DNA of 64,000 nucleotides from Mermis nigrescens (GCA_036768485.1 JAVLUZ010000548.1:496001-560000), one strand, 5' to 3'. Numbered from the stretch's first letter, positions 22,082 to 34,460 are shown. Notes: generated by a model not told the origin, from the letters alone. Numbers and translations are program-made.

Positions 22082-22474
22082 CATACATGATCTTGGGTGG
22101 AAGGCTTCATCCGCCAAAATTTTTTCACTAATCCCAGAATTCGCGATTTTCCAAAAAATTTCCAAAAGAAACGTAGGAGAAGTGACGTTTCAAGAGTTTT
22201 TCGCCATCCGTTTGCTCAGTAGTGCCAAACTTTCGGTGTTTGGCGCCATAAACTCCTGTTTTGAACTTTTTTTGATCATTCCAATTAAACTTTTCTGATG
22301 TTCTTCTTTTCAAAACTTTTTTCGTGTTTTTATGCCTTAGGAAATTAAAACGTCGTCAAAAACGCCGAAAACGTTGTTTTTGACGCGTGTACAGTCCATC
22401 CATCCATTGTTTTTGAGACCAAAGAAGGCACCTTAAAATTGCAGCCCTTATCCGTAATTCACATACTGTGCATG
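22082..22474 (+). mobile_element. MITE, CATACGTGATCTTGG family
   Basis: It starts CATACATGATCTTGGG and ends CATACTGTGCATG. The core has TTTTTGACGCGTGTAC and a GAAGGCACCTT block, as in the copies at 29427 and 36028. No flanking duplication is readable. Confidence 0.65.
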
Positions 22475-22554
22475 TCTAGTCCTGAGTAACTATTTTAGAT
22501 TTGCTTTCACAATCTTTAGTTTTCCAGCAGATATATGTGTTACAATATTGCAAT

Positions 22555-24765
22555 TAGAGCTGCACGCGGGTTCCCGAGTATACCCGGGTAGAAAATAATT
22601 TTACTACCCGGGTACCCGAATCCCCTAATATAAAATGGAAAATTAGCACTGCAGTTATGCAATATGTGCTAAGAATTGAATTAGAAACCTAGAAACATAT
22701 TGCTTCTAAAGTGCGACTGAATCACAATGTAAATGTGATTTGATATAATCAACCGTAAAATGTTAAATAAGCGAGTCTGTTAATATTTCCTATTATCACA
22801 ATATATCGCGTATACCGTCTGGGCATATTCCATTATTCAGCTCTTTATTTACATTATTTTATTTGTGCCGAATTCTTCTTATTCTTCATTGTAAACAAAT
22901 TTAAACAAGAAATTATCTGTTAGCGACGCTATTTTATAATGCATTCACTTCAGTGACCATTATATAAATTTAAACTGCAACTTTTATTCACATCGTGCGC
23001 GCAACTGTTTTAGTAAAACCTGGTTCAAAGCCTACCGATTTCCCAAATGCAGTCAGCCATAGGCGTAGCCAGGGGGGCATTCGGGTACCTGACCCCCGAA
23101 ATTTTTCAGAAAATATTGTTGATTTTTTTGTTGCAATAATGTGTCCAGAAAATTGAGTTCAAAAAGGCAAAAACGTCAGAATTTTCCGCGCCGAGTCATT
23201 ATTATTTGTTGCTATATAGATCCAACAAATTTAAAAGCTTGAATCAGCTAAAATAATCCAGCACTCCACATCACTTTAGTAATTTAATGCACTATTTGTT
23301 CGTTGAATGAAACTGCGCATGCTTGCAGAGCATGATAGTAAAAGTGCGAAAATGATTGTGAACCAGTTTGTCTATTCTCTGCTTTGTTTGTCTTTTGTGT
23401 ACCAGTTTGTATATTCTTTGTTTCGTTTATCTTTACAAGGACACATAATCCTATTTTAATTGGAAGGAATGGCCAAATTTTCTTATGTTTTTGTGCATTT
23501 CTTGTTCTATGAACTGCATTTTGTAAATTAGAAGGCCACAAATGGCATGAAAACGGTAAGAACAAAATTTTCATGGATACATCTTTCTATATCTTATTGA
23601 CAGCGACCCGTTGCTGCGCTATGTACCTAGCAGAGGTCGAAAAACGCATTTAAGATCAGTTTGTGCAATGTAGGAGTTCATCAATTTTAAGTGTTTTTGG
23701 GCTTGCTTCCGAACCGAGATTTGGCCGATTTTGCGAAAATTTTAACGTTACTATTTAACATTAAAATGTTTTTTTACAAAATTTTCCGGGACTCTGCCCC
23801 GGATCCCGCTCGCCACCTCAGACGCCCCGCAGCCATAAAATCTCGTTGTACATGTGCAACGAGCTTTTAGGGAGAACAAGCCAGGTAAAAGGGTTAGGAA
23901 TTTCTAAAAATTTCCGGCGTTCCGCGCCGGCATTAATTTGTCTGCTTTATTTGATTTAAGCGGTATAAATTGAGTTTAATGTGCAAAAACGTCAAAATTT
24001 TGCGGCGCATAGCGCCGCCAGTTACTGTTCTTTCTTTTTGTAAAGGTCCAGCATTGCGTTTGAAAGCCCGAATCACTCAAAATATCTTCAGTCAAAGTTA
24101 GTAATTCGCAGTTTTCTCGTTAGAAGCTTGAATTGTCAAAACTGTTTTGTACAAATTTGATAATTTTCTGCTCTTATCAGATTATTAGTATTCACAGAGC
24201 TAGACACTGTCAAGGGTGGAAAAAATGACTAAATTTCTTGGCACTTTGCGCCACTTATGAATTCCGAACTTTTTGTCATTAGAAAGGCCGTAAATTCTGC
24301 ACGAAAACGTTTATGCCCCCCAAGCCAAAATTCTGACTACGTCTCTGCAGTCAGCTCCAAATAGACTTAGACTTGTTTTTGAATAAATTTTCATTTCCGG
24401 TTGATTTCAAAATTGCTTTTCGTCAATGTGTTTTCCTGCTTCAAATGTTTCAATGACGCTATGAAGATACAAAACCTGCTTCACAATTTTTTGCTTTAAA
24501 TTATGAAAATCACTTAAATTTCAATAAATGCACAGGAATTCTTCAGATTAAAGCCTTGATTCTATTTAATCTTGCATTAATTTTTCAATAATTTTACTGC
24601 TTAAATATCACTTTGCCCTAGACCTCACTGTCAACCGTAAATATTCGATGTTCACTGCATTCTCTTTTATCTAAGGTCCTACCCGGCATACCTGGTACCC
24701 GAATTACCCGGGTAATGAAATAGACGGGTACCCGGGTAGTAAAATTTGCAAAGTGTGCAGCTCTA
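22555..24765. mobile_element. hAT element with ACCCGGGTA arrays
   Basis: The ends TAGAGCTGCACGCGGG and (reverse complement) TAGAGCTGCACACTTT are flanked by the exact 8-bp duplication ATTGCAAT (22547-22554, 24766-24773). Subterminal ACCCGGGTA repeats lie at 22580-22620 and 24680-24742. No transposase was recognised. Another hAT element is nested at 23058-24347. The whole lies in an HSDL2 intron. Confidence 0.88.
23058..24347. mobile_element. hAT-type element nested in the ACCCGGGTA element
   Basis: The ends CATAGGCGTAGCC and (reverse complement) CAGAGACGTAGTC are imperfect TIRs, flanked by the exact duplication CAGTCAGC (23050-23057, 24348-24355). The interior has two GGCGC-palindrome units (about 23921 and 24003) and no credible gene. 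Confidence 0.82.
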
Positions 24766-24773
24766 ATTGCAAT

Positions 24774-25752
24774 GAATATAAACGTATATATACTGGTAAG
24801 GAAGAAGTGGCAACACGGGAGGAAAATCGTCGTTCAGTAAATTTTGGTCCTAGAATGCGTTTTTAACAACTTAAAATACCATTTATTATCGTTTCCATCC
24901 TCTTAAAATTACACTTTTTATAAAACTAGGCGACTAAATTCAATTCCAGACTGCAATTTATTTAAAAAATGCTATTTTTGACTGGATTCTATCCAAATAA
25001 GTTAAGGTGTGACTTAAAGAATGCTAAAAACAAATGTACTTCATACTAAAAACTGATATTTTTGTGATAAACTGGCCGAGCTGATAAGAAAAAAATACTG
25101 ATGAATGACTTTTTCTGCAATGAACTCGAAAAGTTTCCAGCAACAATCTAAACTTTTACCGAAATCCCTTGACGGTAAGTGATTTTTCCAAGGCGTCGGG
25201 GAGGGTTGGAACTCCATCTCACCCTTCCATATGCCCATGTGTGAACGTACCTGAAGAAAGGAACAATTCCAGATTTCATTTAGTTTAGGAAATATCAAAC
25301 ATACTATATCATAATTCAAAACTTCGGTTACAAAATACATAATGCAAAAAATCATTCTCAATATTCAAAAAATAAACGATTTGAAAAAACGAGGTAAACA
25401 TCAGAATATTACTGAACGTTTTTTTGTGTAAAAATCTGTTTATTTTAATCTAGTGCAAAACGAGTGATTTTAAAACTTGTTTATAGTTTACAAAGCATCA
25501 TATTATTGTAGCTACTAATATGCTTTGTGAGCATACTGATATAATTATCATGACAGTATTTACAACGAGTAGAGACCTTCTACTGTGTAAATTAGGGACA
25601 ATGACTTCGGTCGTCTGCACCAGGTTTCTTCATTGTCCATTTCACGTTTCTTTGCACCTCTTTTTTATAAATTTCGTCAATAGATTAACAGAAATGACTC
25701 CGTTACACCAACGCCCGCAGCCCAAAGTCTGTACAAATTTATAATGTCTTAC
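24774..25752. other. HSDL2 intron sequence without recognised features
   Basis: No repeat family or exon was recognised. Open frames at 25041-25361 (minus) and 25520-25744 (plus) lack splice or family support. Confidence 0.4.
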
Positions 25753-25856
25753 CTACATGATTACGGAACCAGATGGGCCGCATGTTTAACGGAGGACTAA
25801 TATTGAGAATGTGGGCGTTTTTTGAACCTTTCAAATATGGAATGCATTTCTGCGAT
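25753..25856 (-). CDS. HSDL2: HSDL2 exon (HILNISPPLN block)
   Basis: Between the acceptor CCTTGTTTCAG and the donor G|GTAAGA, the 104-bp exon encodes SQKCIPYLKGSKNAHILNIS followed by PPLNMRPIWFRNHV. This is the SDR segment before the catalytic tyrosine. The serine of NISPP is the expected member of the Ser-Tyr-Lys triad. Phases join the 31684 and 21807 exons exactly. It is too short and too split by phase to stand out as an open frame. A MITE begins only 39 bp upstream of its acceptor. Confidence 0.9.
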
Positions 25857-25895
25857 CTGAAACAAGGTACAATTTATATAATTATCGTATATCAC

Positions 25896-26142
25896 CATAG
25901 GTGGCTGCACCAAAATTCTGGATGAGGTGCAAGATTCTTTAAAGGTCAAAACGTGGTCTTAAAAATGGTGGTATGGCGAAAAAACGCCATTTTTCAACGT
26001 TTCTCATAAAGCGCTATCCATTAGCATAAAAAATCGCGAAAAAACAGAAAAAGTTCAAAAATTGAATTTGGGGGGGGTATTTCGGTTTTTGTGGGGTATT
26101 CAGCTTTCAAGCGGATTTGCATACCCCCTACGCCCACGTGTG
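25896..26142 (+). mobile_element. hAT-type MITE, GGTGGGCAGC family, next to a splice acceptor
   Basis: It starts CATAGGTGGCTGCACC and ends GCCCACGTGTG, with an exact duplication TATATCAC (25888-25895, 26143-26150). The core is typical of the family (AACGTTTCTCATAAAGCGCT). Confidence 0.88.
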
Positions 26143-26150
26143 TATATCAC

Positions 26151-26711
26151 TCAAGCATATACAATACGATAATGCTGATGTGTACAAATAAGCAGCTCCT
26201 AATAATTTTAATTTAAGCTGTAAGTGCCAACATTTTAAAAAATGTATGCATTCATTGCGCTTACACGCGATTTTGCATTACAAAAGGACATTTTTCGATT
26301 TGTTATGCGTTTTGGACCGCTCCTGCGTCTTGTGGTAATGAAAGATAGAAAAAATAACGTGATTCGGAAAAAGCCTTGACATTTTCAAAGTTTTAAACTC
26401 AACTTCGCACTTTTCTGAAGACTGTACATCCAAAAAATTTTATACGCTTAAAGTGTTTATCTGGAACAATTCAAATCGGCATTAAATTGTGATTTTGATT
26501 GAATGGCGGCGGGAAGTATTGAAATTTTGAATATTTTAATACTGGTAAACGTCAAAAACTAAATATTTCGTTTCTAGGCTGAAAATTCCGAAAAAATTCC
26601 AGATTGAATTACCCCTTAACGCTTTGAGTAGGGTACGGACCCGCATATATGCACGGGTAGAGATGGAGCGACATTATGCAAGGTGCAAGGAGAACTAAAA
26701 AATTCTGGCTT
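26151..26711. other. HSDL2 intron sequence without recognised features
   Basis: AT-rich, with nothing recognised. Confidence 0.45.
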
Positions 26712-27299
26712 ACCTAGTATCAGTGATCGGACCGAGGCCTCGGCTCTCGGCCTCGGCAAGCCTCGGCGTTTTTTGGAGCCTCGGCCTCGGCGCCGAGGGC
26801 GAAGCTGAAAAGTGCCGAGGCGCCGAGGGTTAAAATCAAATTTGAATAAGTTTAATATATCCCTTGAATATTAACTATTCAGAATGCATCTGCAGTACAC
26901 ACGCTATTTTTTACCTATAGACTTTTCTTATGGTTTTAGTCGCGTACCCAGTTACACAACTTACATACAGCAAAGTGCCAATTTATTATTCATATGATGA
27001 CTAAGTTTTAATTCTCATGCTCGCTACATGGATCGGAAACACACATTCCCAAAGTTGGGGTGAGGGAGGGTTATTACCCTCCTCTCAGGGTACAAGACTC
27101 AAGTCATTGTCAGACGATTTTTGGTGAAAACCTTTTGAATATTTTTTGACTTTAATATTTACTATGGCAAAAGTGCAGCTAATTATTAGAATTTCACGAA
27201 GTGATACAGTATTTTTGAATGTAAGCAAGAGTGAATAGACAAACTATCACTATAAAACATGCATGCAACAGCTCAAAATTTTTGGGAGGGGCTGCTCGG

Positions 27300-27544
27300 C
27301 ATACATGTAACGGCTTGAAATTTCGGGTAGGGGTCCCTGGCCATTTTTAGAAGGAGGCGGGATAAGCGACTCTAATTTTATGTCAAAAATGGTAAAAGCA
27401 CCTAAAAATAGCCAACAAAGCGCAAATTTTCGCCAAAAATGGGGAGGATGGGTCAAAATTTTCTGACGTTGGAGGGAAGGGTGTGGGAAGGACGTCAAAC
27501 CCTGGGTGGGTGGGGAATTCCCAAAGCCCCCTGTTACACTTATG
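27300..27544 (+). mobile_element. MITE, CATACATGTAACGG family
   Basis: The left end CATACATGTAACGGC and the right end (reverse complement) CATAAGTGTAACAGG are TIR-like. The interior is built of GG-rich and CCCC-rich short blocks. A second left-end-like copy (CATGCAACAGCTC) lies 40 bp upstream. No clear flanking duplication was found. Confidence 0.6.
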
Positions 27545-28209
27545 GTTTTCGGCCATTTTTATGGGAGAGGGGTGAATGATCACGAATTTTCGGCCGAAAA
27601 TCGCAAAAACGTACCTCAAAATGGCCAATAAATGCAGGATTATCCAAAAATCAATTTCGGCTCGTGCATTTTTTTGGAGCCATTTTTATACAATGTTAAA
27701 ATACTTTCTTGGACAAAGTGATATTAATTATATCGTTTTTCAGTATATTTCAGGAAATTTCAAAAATTTTCGGCGCTTCGCGCAAAATATCGCTAATATA
27801 CTGTATTTAGATTGAAGCAGGGGCATTAAACACTCAAAAATCAATTTTTGTGTAATCTAGGCATCTTTATGCAGATTTAAATATCTTTTGTATCTATTTA
27901 TACTGTTTTTAAAAATTTTATGCAAAATAAGTACTATTTAATAACTTTGCACTTTTTTGCCTTTCAAAGATAAAATTGACTAATTTATCCTGATGTTGCA
28001 TTGGATTTCTAAGCACAGTAGTGCTTCTTACTAGATTTAATTGGCATATTACAATATCTGTAATATTTCTGATTTTGTAGTACAAGTTGTTTTAGCTTTC
28101 TCAGTCGAGTTTTATGTGTAGATTTCATCAGAAGCTCATAAAAATTTCGGCGCTTCGTGCCGAGCTAACAGTATCAACTAAATTCAAGCGGAATTATCAC
28201 GTTTAGGGC

Positions 28210-28586
28210 CACTGTTTTTTATATTCGGCAATAATTTTTCATAATGTACAGAGACTTTTCAGGACCATCTTTGTACATGCACAAAGATTTTTGGAGAGAC
28301 AAAAACTGTAAAATTTCCGAAAATTTTCGGCGCATCAGTAATTGTCTGTCTATGTATCTTTAAAATAGTAGAATTTGCATTTAGAATGGAAAAATATCAA
28401 ATATTCAGAAACCCAGGAATTAGTTAAGATACACTACCAAAGGTCGAAAAACCCAGTTTTACCACACTAAATCGCTACTGTACCATACTATAATAGTACA
28501 CAAAAATTTGCATGCACAAAATGTTCTGAGACTTTTGGATACCATCCTTGTATATGTAAAAAGGTATCTTGCACAAAAAAACACTG
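28210..28586. mobile_element. hAT-type MITE (GTACAAAG family), nested
   Basis: The ends CACTGTTTTTTATA and (reverse complement) CAGTGTTTTTTTGTG are flanked by TTTAGGGC (28202-28209) and TTTAGGAC (28587-28594), a duplication with one mismatch. The core matches the 361-bp copy at 1138. Confidence 0.8.
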
Positions 28587-29426
28587 TTTAGGACTACATG
28601 CCGCTTGCAGGTCACACACTGGCAGTATGTAAAAATGTGTATCTTTAAAAATATATTTATATAAAATATCTACAAAAATTTGTTCGCTCATACAAAGACA
28701 CTACTTAATTTACTGGTCCCCCATTTTGGGATTTCACCCTTCCCTCAACTCTGGACCTTGGGAAACTATGATCGGAAAGTACAGTGCAGTTTCCGTCATA
28801 TTACCTGCCACACCAGAATTGGATGACCGAAAAAGCGTGTTTAAGCATGCATTACTGCAAAAGCGAGCACAACAATGGCTACAGTTCTGTCTTTACTTAG
28901 CTTATTTCGTTTGTTCGTTTATTTCTTCGACACTGTTTTCTTATTTATAGTAATAATAGTTTTTAAGTGCTTGTTCGGCCATATTTTTTATTAACTTTTC
29001 CAAGTCTTCATCAACGGCAACTTGTTAAATTAAGTATGCTTTCATGCTGCTGACTTTATTCAATAAATCCTTCACACATTTGATCTACTATTATTGAAAA
29101 TAAACATTAATTGTTTGACATTCGAAAAAGTGTTTAATATTACAATTATTCTCTAGCTCATGTGCATACAAAATATTCGAAGAGTACTATTTATGGGTAT
29201 AGGTATATAAGCTTGACCCTCGGCATTACCCTCGGCCTCGGCCTCGGCCGAGGCAAGGGTTTTAAGTTGCCTCGGCCTCGGCCGAGGCCGAGGGTCCAAA
29301 AAGTACCCTCGGTCCGATCACTGCCTAGTATGAGCTAATCAATGCAAAACTGACAAAACTACATATCTTTTATCAACTTAAAAGATGTGAGAAACCACTT
29401 CCATTAAAAATTATTATTGCTATTAC

Positions 29427-29820
29427 CATGCACGATCTTGGCGGGGGGTTTGGAGGGTCTTCACCCCCTCTCAAAAGGCATTCACCCCAAAAAATTTTCT
29501 AACCCTCGAAAACTTTTGATTATGCAAAGAAATCGTAGGAAAGAATTAGTTCTAAGCGGGTTTAGCGATCTTTTAGCTCAAAAGTATCAGATTGCGCAAC
29601 ATACTCATTTTTTGGCTATATATATATATATACATGTTCAGTTAAATCGATTTTTTTCGAAGTCCTTTTACGTTTTCATATTCTGGAAAAAAGAGCATCG
29701 TCAGAAACGCCAAAAAAGGTGAAGAGGTGTCTTCGGCGAATGCTCAACGTTTTTCAGCCGAAAAAGACAGTTCGTAAAAATTTTTTTGGTTTCACCCCCA
29801 GAATTCCCATACTGTGCATG
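29427..29820 (+). mobile_element. MITE, CATACGTGATCTTGG family
   Basis: It starts CATGCACGATCTTGGCGG, contains CCCCAAAAAATTTTC and TCGTCAGAAACGC blocks, and ends CATACTGTGCATG. The flanks do not match. Confidence 0.65.
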
Positions 29821-29827
29821 TCTTGAA

Positions 29828-29998
29828 CATGAGGTGGACAGCACCGAAAATTCTGGGGGTTGCAATATTTTTCAAAGGTCAAAAAATGGTGATATGGCGA
29901 AAAAACACCATATGTCAATGTTCCTCATCGAGCACCATCCATTGGCGTCAAAAAATTGCGAAAAAAAAACAAAAAAAATTTCAAAAATTGAATTCCGA
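29828..29998 (+). mobile_element. 3'-truncated MITE, GGTGGGCAGC family
   Basis: It starts CATGAGGTGGACAGCACC and follows the family through TCCTCATCGAGCACCATCC to GAATTC, then stops without the right end. Confidence 0.65.
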
Positions 29999-30612
29999 AT
30001 ACATTTATTAATCAAGAGTATTAACAAAATGCAAACTTCTATCGCAATCATATTATGCCTATTTTAAAGGTTTCATAATGGCCCGGGACTTCCGTCCCAA
30101 AATTTCGAGCCGTTAACCAGAAAGCGCTTAGTAGAAAATCTGTTGTTGAATTACGAAACTGCAAATGAACCACAATTAAACTTAAACCGGCAATAAGGGG
30201 TACTTCCAGGCGCTTTTGATAGTAGTTAGAGCATAATCAACAGATATCATGGCTGATATGCACATTGCATTATGTTACATTACATTTTACAACTTCAAAA
30301 ATCCTAATCAAAAAGCCAATTTTAGTTCAAACAATCTTTAACGATCAAAACTTGAATGGGTAGTGAAAAAAACAGTTGGTCAATAGCACATTCAGGTCCA
30401 TTAATGGAATAGGCTAGCGAAAAAGCTGGACGAGTTGAAGGTTAGTCTGGACTTATTTCGAAAATACAGAAGAAAATAATCAAAAATTAAACAAAACATT
30501 TTGTCAACCATTTTGAGTCTATTCTAAGTTTTTAAGGACCAACTAACCTTTGGGAGCCCTTACCGAAATGGGCTTAAGCTACGGCTATTGCCAAGGTATG
30601 CCTGGAACCAGA
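29999..30612. other. HSDL2 intron sequence without recognised features
   Basis: AT-rich. A CGAGCCGTTAACC at about 30107 may be an old end of the CATACATGTAACGG family. Confidence 0.4.
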
Positions 30613-30841
30613 CATGTAACAGCTCTAAAATTCGGGTAGGGGGGCGTAGCCGGAAATTCATAGGGGGAGGGGAAAAGAACTTGCTAAAATGGCAAAAAAG
30701 CATTTCAAAATGGCTAAAAAATGCAGAAAAACGCAAATTTTTTTTCCAAAAATCGGGAGGGTTAAAAAGATCCCAGTCATGGCGGATGGTAAGAACGGCT
30801 GACTTTAAGAGGGGGATCACCCAAAGCCCTCTCGTTATATG
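30613..30841 (+). mobile_element. MITE, CATACATGTAACGG family
   Basis: It runs from CATGTAACAGCTCTAAAATT to CTCTCGTTATATG, with GGGTAGGGGGGCG and CCCAAAGCCCT blocks as at 27300. No flanking duplication was found. Confidence 0.55.
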
Positions 30842-31683
30842 TGGCCAAGAACAACTGAGAATTTTTTAAACGATTTCACGACTCCAAAGAACAAGCATGA
30901 GATTGTGACAATTTATGCCCTGCCTGAAAGGTCTGACAGTGAAGAAAAAATAAATTCCCAGTGGAAAGACCTTAATTATCCAGCTTTGTTCAGTTGACAC
31001 ATGACCAATAAGTGCCTTTAACATTACAACGACATTAGCTTTTCACAGATCACGAAGAAGGCTTGCTTTTGAAATATTTAACAATAAATCTAGACTTAAA
31101 ATTTCTTTTATCTGCATTTTTTCTTCCTTTACTAAAATTTTTTCTAAGCAGGATGCTGAGTGCCTAGCCAGAAAGCAGTAATTGACTGATACAGTCCTGA
31201 ATATGGGTATAATGCTGAAGGATTTTACAAACTGCCAAGATTCAGTCATGTGCGTAATAGCTCGAAATTTAGGGAGGGAGATAGTCAACCATTAGCTGGG
31301 AGGGGGAGTTAGACGACTCAAAATTTCCATAAAAACGACAAGAAATTACTTGAAAGTAGCTTAAAAAACGAACGAGCTTTCGCCAGAAGTTAATACAGTA
31401 TAATTTCTAACTTGTCGACCTCGGATGAACGATCCCCTCTTACGTGTTTATTCGTGCTCTAAGGATGCCCCTAATGGATAATACAGGAAAACTGCTCTGA
31501 ACCTTATTTAACCCGGAAATTTTTTTCTGTTTTTAAGATTTTGCAGCCGAGTGGAATGGTTATTAGACAATAACGAACAATGTCACCAAACTTGCATATT
31601 TGCTTTACGAAGTGTACATTTCTGATTTATAAACCCTTACTAATGCATGTACTGAAGGTTTGAACGAAACGGCACAAACTTAC
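30842..31683. other. HSDL2 intron sequence
   Basis: A fragment with GTGCGTAATAGCTCGAAATT at about 31250 resembles one end of the CATACATGTAACGG family. Nothing else was recognised. Confidence 0.4.
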
Positions 31684-31897
31684 ACAAGAAAAGTGCCTCT
31701 GGCGTTCACTTGGTTCATAAGATCGTATTTTTTCATAGATGTCTCTAAGGTTCCCGTTAAACTGATAGCTGAGGCATTATTAACTAATATGTCAAGACCA
31801 CCGAATTTTTTGACGCATTCTTCGACTGCACTTTGCACTTCTGCTTCCTCTCTTATATCGACCTTGCATGGCAAACAATGTCCTCCTGCTTTTTCAA
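31684..31897 (-). CDS. HSDL2: HSDL2 exon with the NNAS motif
   Basis: After the acceptor AACCTTTTAG the 214-bp exon reads IEKAGGHCLPCKVDIREE, then KFGGLDILVNNASAISLTG and YDLMNQVNARGTFL, ending at a GTAAGT donor in phase 2. DI...NNAS is the structural Asn motif of classical SDRs, and AISLTGT is characteristic of HSDL2. The phase fits both neighbours, completing A|TT before it and GT|A after it. Confidence 0.93.
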
Positions 31898-32912
31898 CTA
31901 AAAGGTTATAAGTTTTTGAAAAAATTGCTTAAGCTTCTTAAAATTTGATTCGGAGGCTTACAGAAACAAAGCGTTTCAATTAAGCTGCCGCAAAATTGTT
32001 ATCATTTGCTGATTTTCATTAAAGGGTCGAGAAAGCTCTAACTATGCCGCACGATCATATCCGTTTTTCATGAGTCACAAGCATCAATGACACTTATTCA
32101 TATGATCTTAGAAAACGAGCAAGATAGGAGCTAAGGATCTATTTCTTGAAGCAAAATACAGACATTTTGCACTCAAGAGAAAGAAAAATCAGGACCAAGA
32201 CGAATGAAAAAATTTTCAAACATTTCGGCTTGAATTTTTTCACAAGCTACTGTAGTTCGAAAAAAGTTGAATGCTTTACATCTATCTATATGGTGGACCC
32301 CAGACTGGCTGTTCAGTATACTTGCTGTCAAGCTCAAGCACAATTCGAAATTTTACTTACTATAATAATCCATCTATAATACTTATTTCGAGTAAAAAAA
32401 ACAGTAATTTATTGGTTTTACTTTTTAAATGTAGTTTTTACTTTATTTCCCTTAGAATTTTCGTACCTACTCTACTTTTTTCGTTAAATTATTGATAAAA
32501 TTAAATGCAGGAATGCTTGTACAAGGGCTTAGCTAGAACTGATTCAATATCATTTTATCCCTCAATTTACCTTTTCTTTCACGTTTAAAAGTCATTCTGC
32601 TGTGTATATAAATTTTTCTAACACAAGCAGAATTTAGGTATATACATACATATACTATGTAAGCAGCATTTATCTTAAAGTTATTACGATAGCCTATGCA
32701 AGCATAAGTTCAATTATCGTACAGCTCAGTAAAACGACTCTGATTAATCGACAAAGATCACAGCATGAAAAATTTGAATAACGTTTTCTCAAACATAGAC
32801 TGGCTTTTATTTGTATTTCTAATTTTGATATAAATCTAGAAATCTCCAGTTTAATTAAGCAGAAATTATATGACAATCTTCTAATCACTGCCTAATTAAT
32901 AAGTTAACAAAC
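31898..32912. other. HSDL2 intron sequence
   Basis: AT-rich, with no element or exon recognised. Confidence 0.45.
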
Positions 32913-33076
32913 TTTCTTCGGCGGCGGAATATATAGTTCCTGGAAGTTGTTCATGGGGTTCGGTAGTCTTGGCAGCTATTGCAATATTTGCTCCATCTTT
33001 AGCTGCTTTGAGAGCGATTGCTTTCCCAATGCCTCTGCTGGCACCAGTGATAAAGATAGTTTTTCCAGCCAATTTT
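32913..33076 (-). CDS. HSDL2: HSDL2 exon with the NAD(P)-binding glycine motif
   Basis: After the acceptor TTTTGTTTTCAG the exon encodes KLAGKTIFITGASRGIGKAI, then AAKDGANIAIAAKT and GTIYSAAEE, ending at a GTTTGT donor in phase 1. TGASRGIG is the TG-x3-G-x-G cofactor loop of classical SDR oxidoreductases, and the following order is that of HSDL2, a peroxisome/mitochondria-associated protein of lipid metabolism with an SDR domain fused to an SCP2 sterol-carrier domain. This exon is coding exon 2, since the first base completes a codon from an upstream exon that I could not find. The gene spans over 20 kb. Confidence 0.93.
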
Positions 33077-33803
33077 CTGAAAACAAAAGCAAGCTTAGCA
33101 CAATATTGTTTCATACTCATGTCAACGTTATTATACATGAGACACCTAAACAAAGCCATGTATAAAGTTGAAACGCAATCTACAATTTGGGATTTTCATA
33201 GGGCCTAATATTCTCATCATTTTTTTTAATTGGCTCGTTTTTCAAACTATTGTGTTAAGGCCAGACATTAGCAGCATGGGAGCGATACTGTCATACATGT
33301 AACAGGGGGATGGGGGGATCCCCAACCCAAAGTCGGACGTCCCCTTCATCTCCCCAAAGCCAGAAAATTTTTGACCCCCCGGCTTTTGGGAAAAAATCGA
33401 TTTTTTTGGCTGCTTTTAGGCTTGTTTTGTCCGTTTTTGACCAAAAATTGGGGTTTTTACTAGAGCTGTGCCGGCCAGGTTGGCCCCGGGGCCGGGGCCA
33501 GTGTTAGAATTGATTATAATGTAGAAAATTGATAATGTTTTGGGCAAATTTACCTTCAAGCTTAATTTCAAGCAACACCACACATCTTGCTAATTCAAAT
33601 CTTTATTTTATTATGTCAGGTTGGTGCAAATTTCTAGTTAATAATCAAAATTGACATATTTTAAATTGCAATTCATATAGCCGAGCTTTCCAGCTTGCTT
33701 GGTAGCAGACAGCTACGTCTATCAGAACAAATAGAATAATAAGCCTAAAAAAGTGCAAAGTAAAGCTCATTGAAAAACGCATTCAAGTCAGAGGAGTTAA
33801 ATC

Positions 33804-34254
33804 CATACATGGGCAGCTCAAAATTCTGGGGTTCCGAAATTTTTCGAAGTCAAAAAGTGCCTGTTAATATATGGTAGTGCGAGAAAAACACAGTTTTTTT
33901 GCGTTTCTCAATGAGAGCTATCCATTAGCATCAAAAAATCGCAGAAAAAACAAAAAAATTCTGAAAATCAATTTCTGGGGCGTCTAGCGGATTTTTTTGG
34001 GGGGAGAGTGTGAATTCTGGGGTATAGACCATAGGTGGGCAGCACCGAAATGTTGGGAGTGTGAAAAAATTTCTGGGGGTGGTGGTGAAAAACACAATTT
34101 TACGAAGTTTCTCGTCGAGCACTATCCAATGGCATCAAAAAATCGCTAAAATAGCAAAAAAATTCAAAAATTGAATTCTGGGGGAGGGTATTCCAACTTC
34201 TGGGGATGCATACCCCTAACCCCCACGCCCACGTCCCAAGACCCCCCGATGCCC
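33804..34254 (+). mobile_element. Two adjacent or nested GGTGGGCAGC-family MITEs
   Basis: One copy begins CATACATGGGCAGCTC at 33804 and a second begins CATAGGTGGGCAGCACC at 34030. The right-hand part ends with two successive end-like sequences (CCCACGCCCACGT and CGATGCCCATGTT), which suggests the second is nested in the first. Flanking duplications are not clean. Confidence 0.6.
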
Positions 34255-34344
34255 ATGTTCTGTTATATCTTGTAATCCCAACAAATATTAACGCTTGACG
34301 CACATATCTACTAGCAAGAATATATATATATACATAGGTATAAG

Positions 34345-34364
34345 GGGTAGGGTAGGGTAGGGTC
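34345..34364 (+). repeat. Short (GGGTA)n run
   Basis: Four GGGTA units beside a (TA)n run at 34318-34332. It is too short and of the wrong unit to be an arthropod telomere (TTAGG). Confidence 0.7.
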
Positions 34365-34460
34365 GTACTATGAACACGGTAAAGCACGCTTTTCCTTGGC
34401 CCCGGCCCCGGCAAAAAAGGCGGCCCCGGCACAGCTCTAGTTTTTACGCTTCCCTCAGAA

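Larger units (their letters stand above)
26720..29323. mobile_element. hAT element with CCTCGGCC arrays
   Basis: TIRs CAGTGATCGGACCGAGG are flanked by the exact 8-bp duplication CCTAGTAT (26712-26719, 29324-29331). CCTCGGC/GCCGAGG arrays fill 26729-26830 and 29216-29316. It encloses a GTACAAAG-family element and a CATACATGTAACGG-family element. No transposase was recognised. Confidence 0.9.
33461..34439. mobile_element. hAT element with GGCCCCGGCC arrays
   Basis: TIRs TAGAGCTGTGCCGG are flanked by the exact 8-bp duplication GTTTTTAC (33453-33460, 34440-34447). GGCCCCGG arrays lie at 33478-33500 and 34398-34430. No transposase. It encloses two GGTGGGCAGC-family MITE copies. Confidence 0.9.

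Noticed and set aside
31660..31911. Plus-strand frame antisense to the HSDL2 exon
   Set aside because: It is the reverse shadow of a conserved coding exon.
34345..34364. (GGGTA)n as telomeric repeat
   Set aside because: Only four units, internal location, and not the TTAGG unit typical of arthropods.
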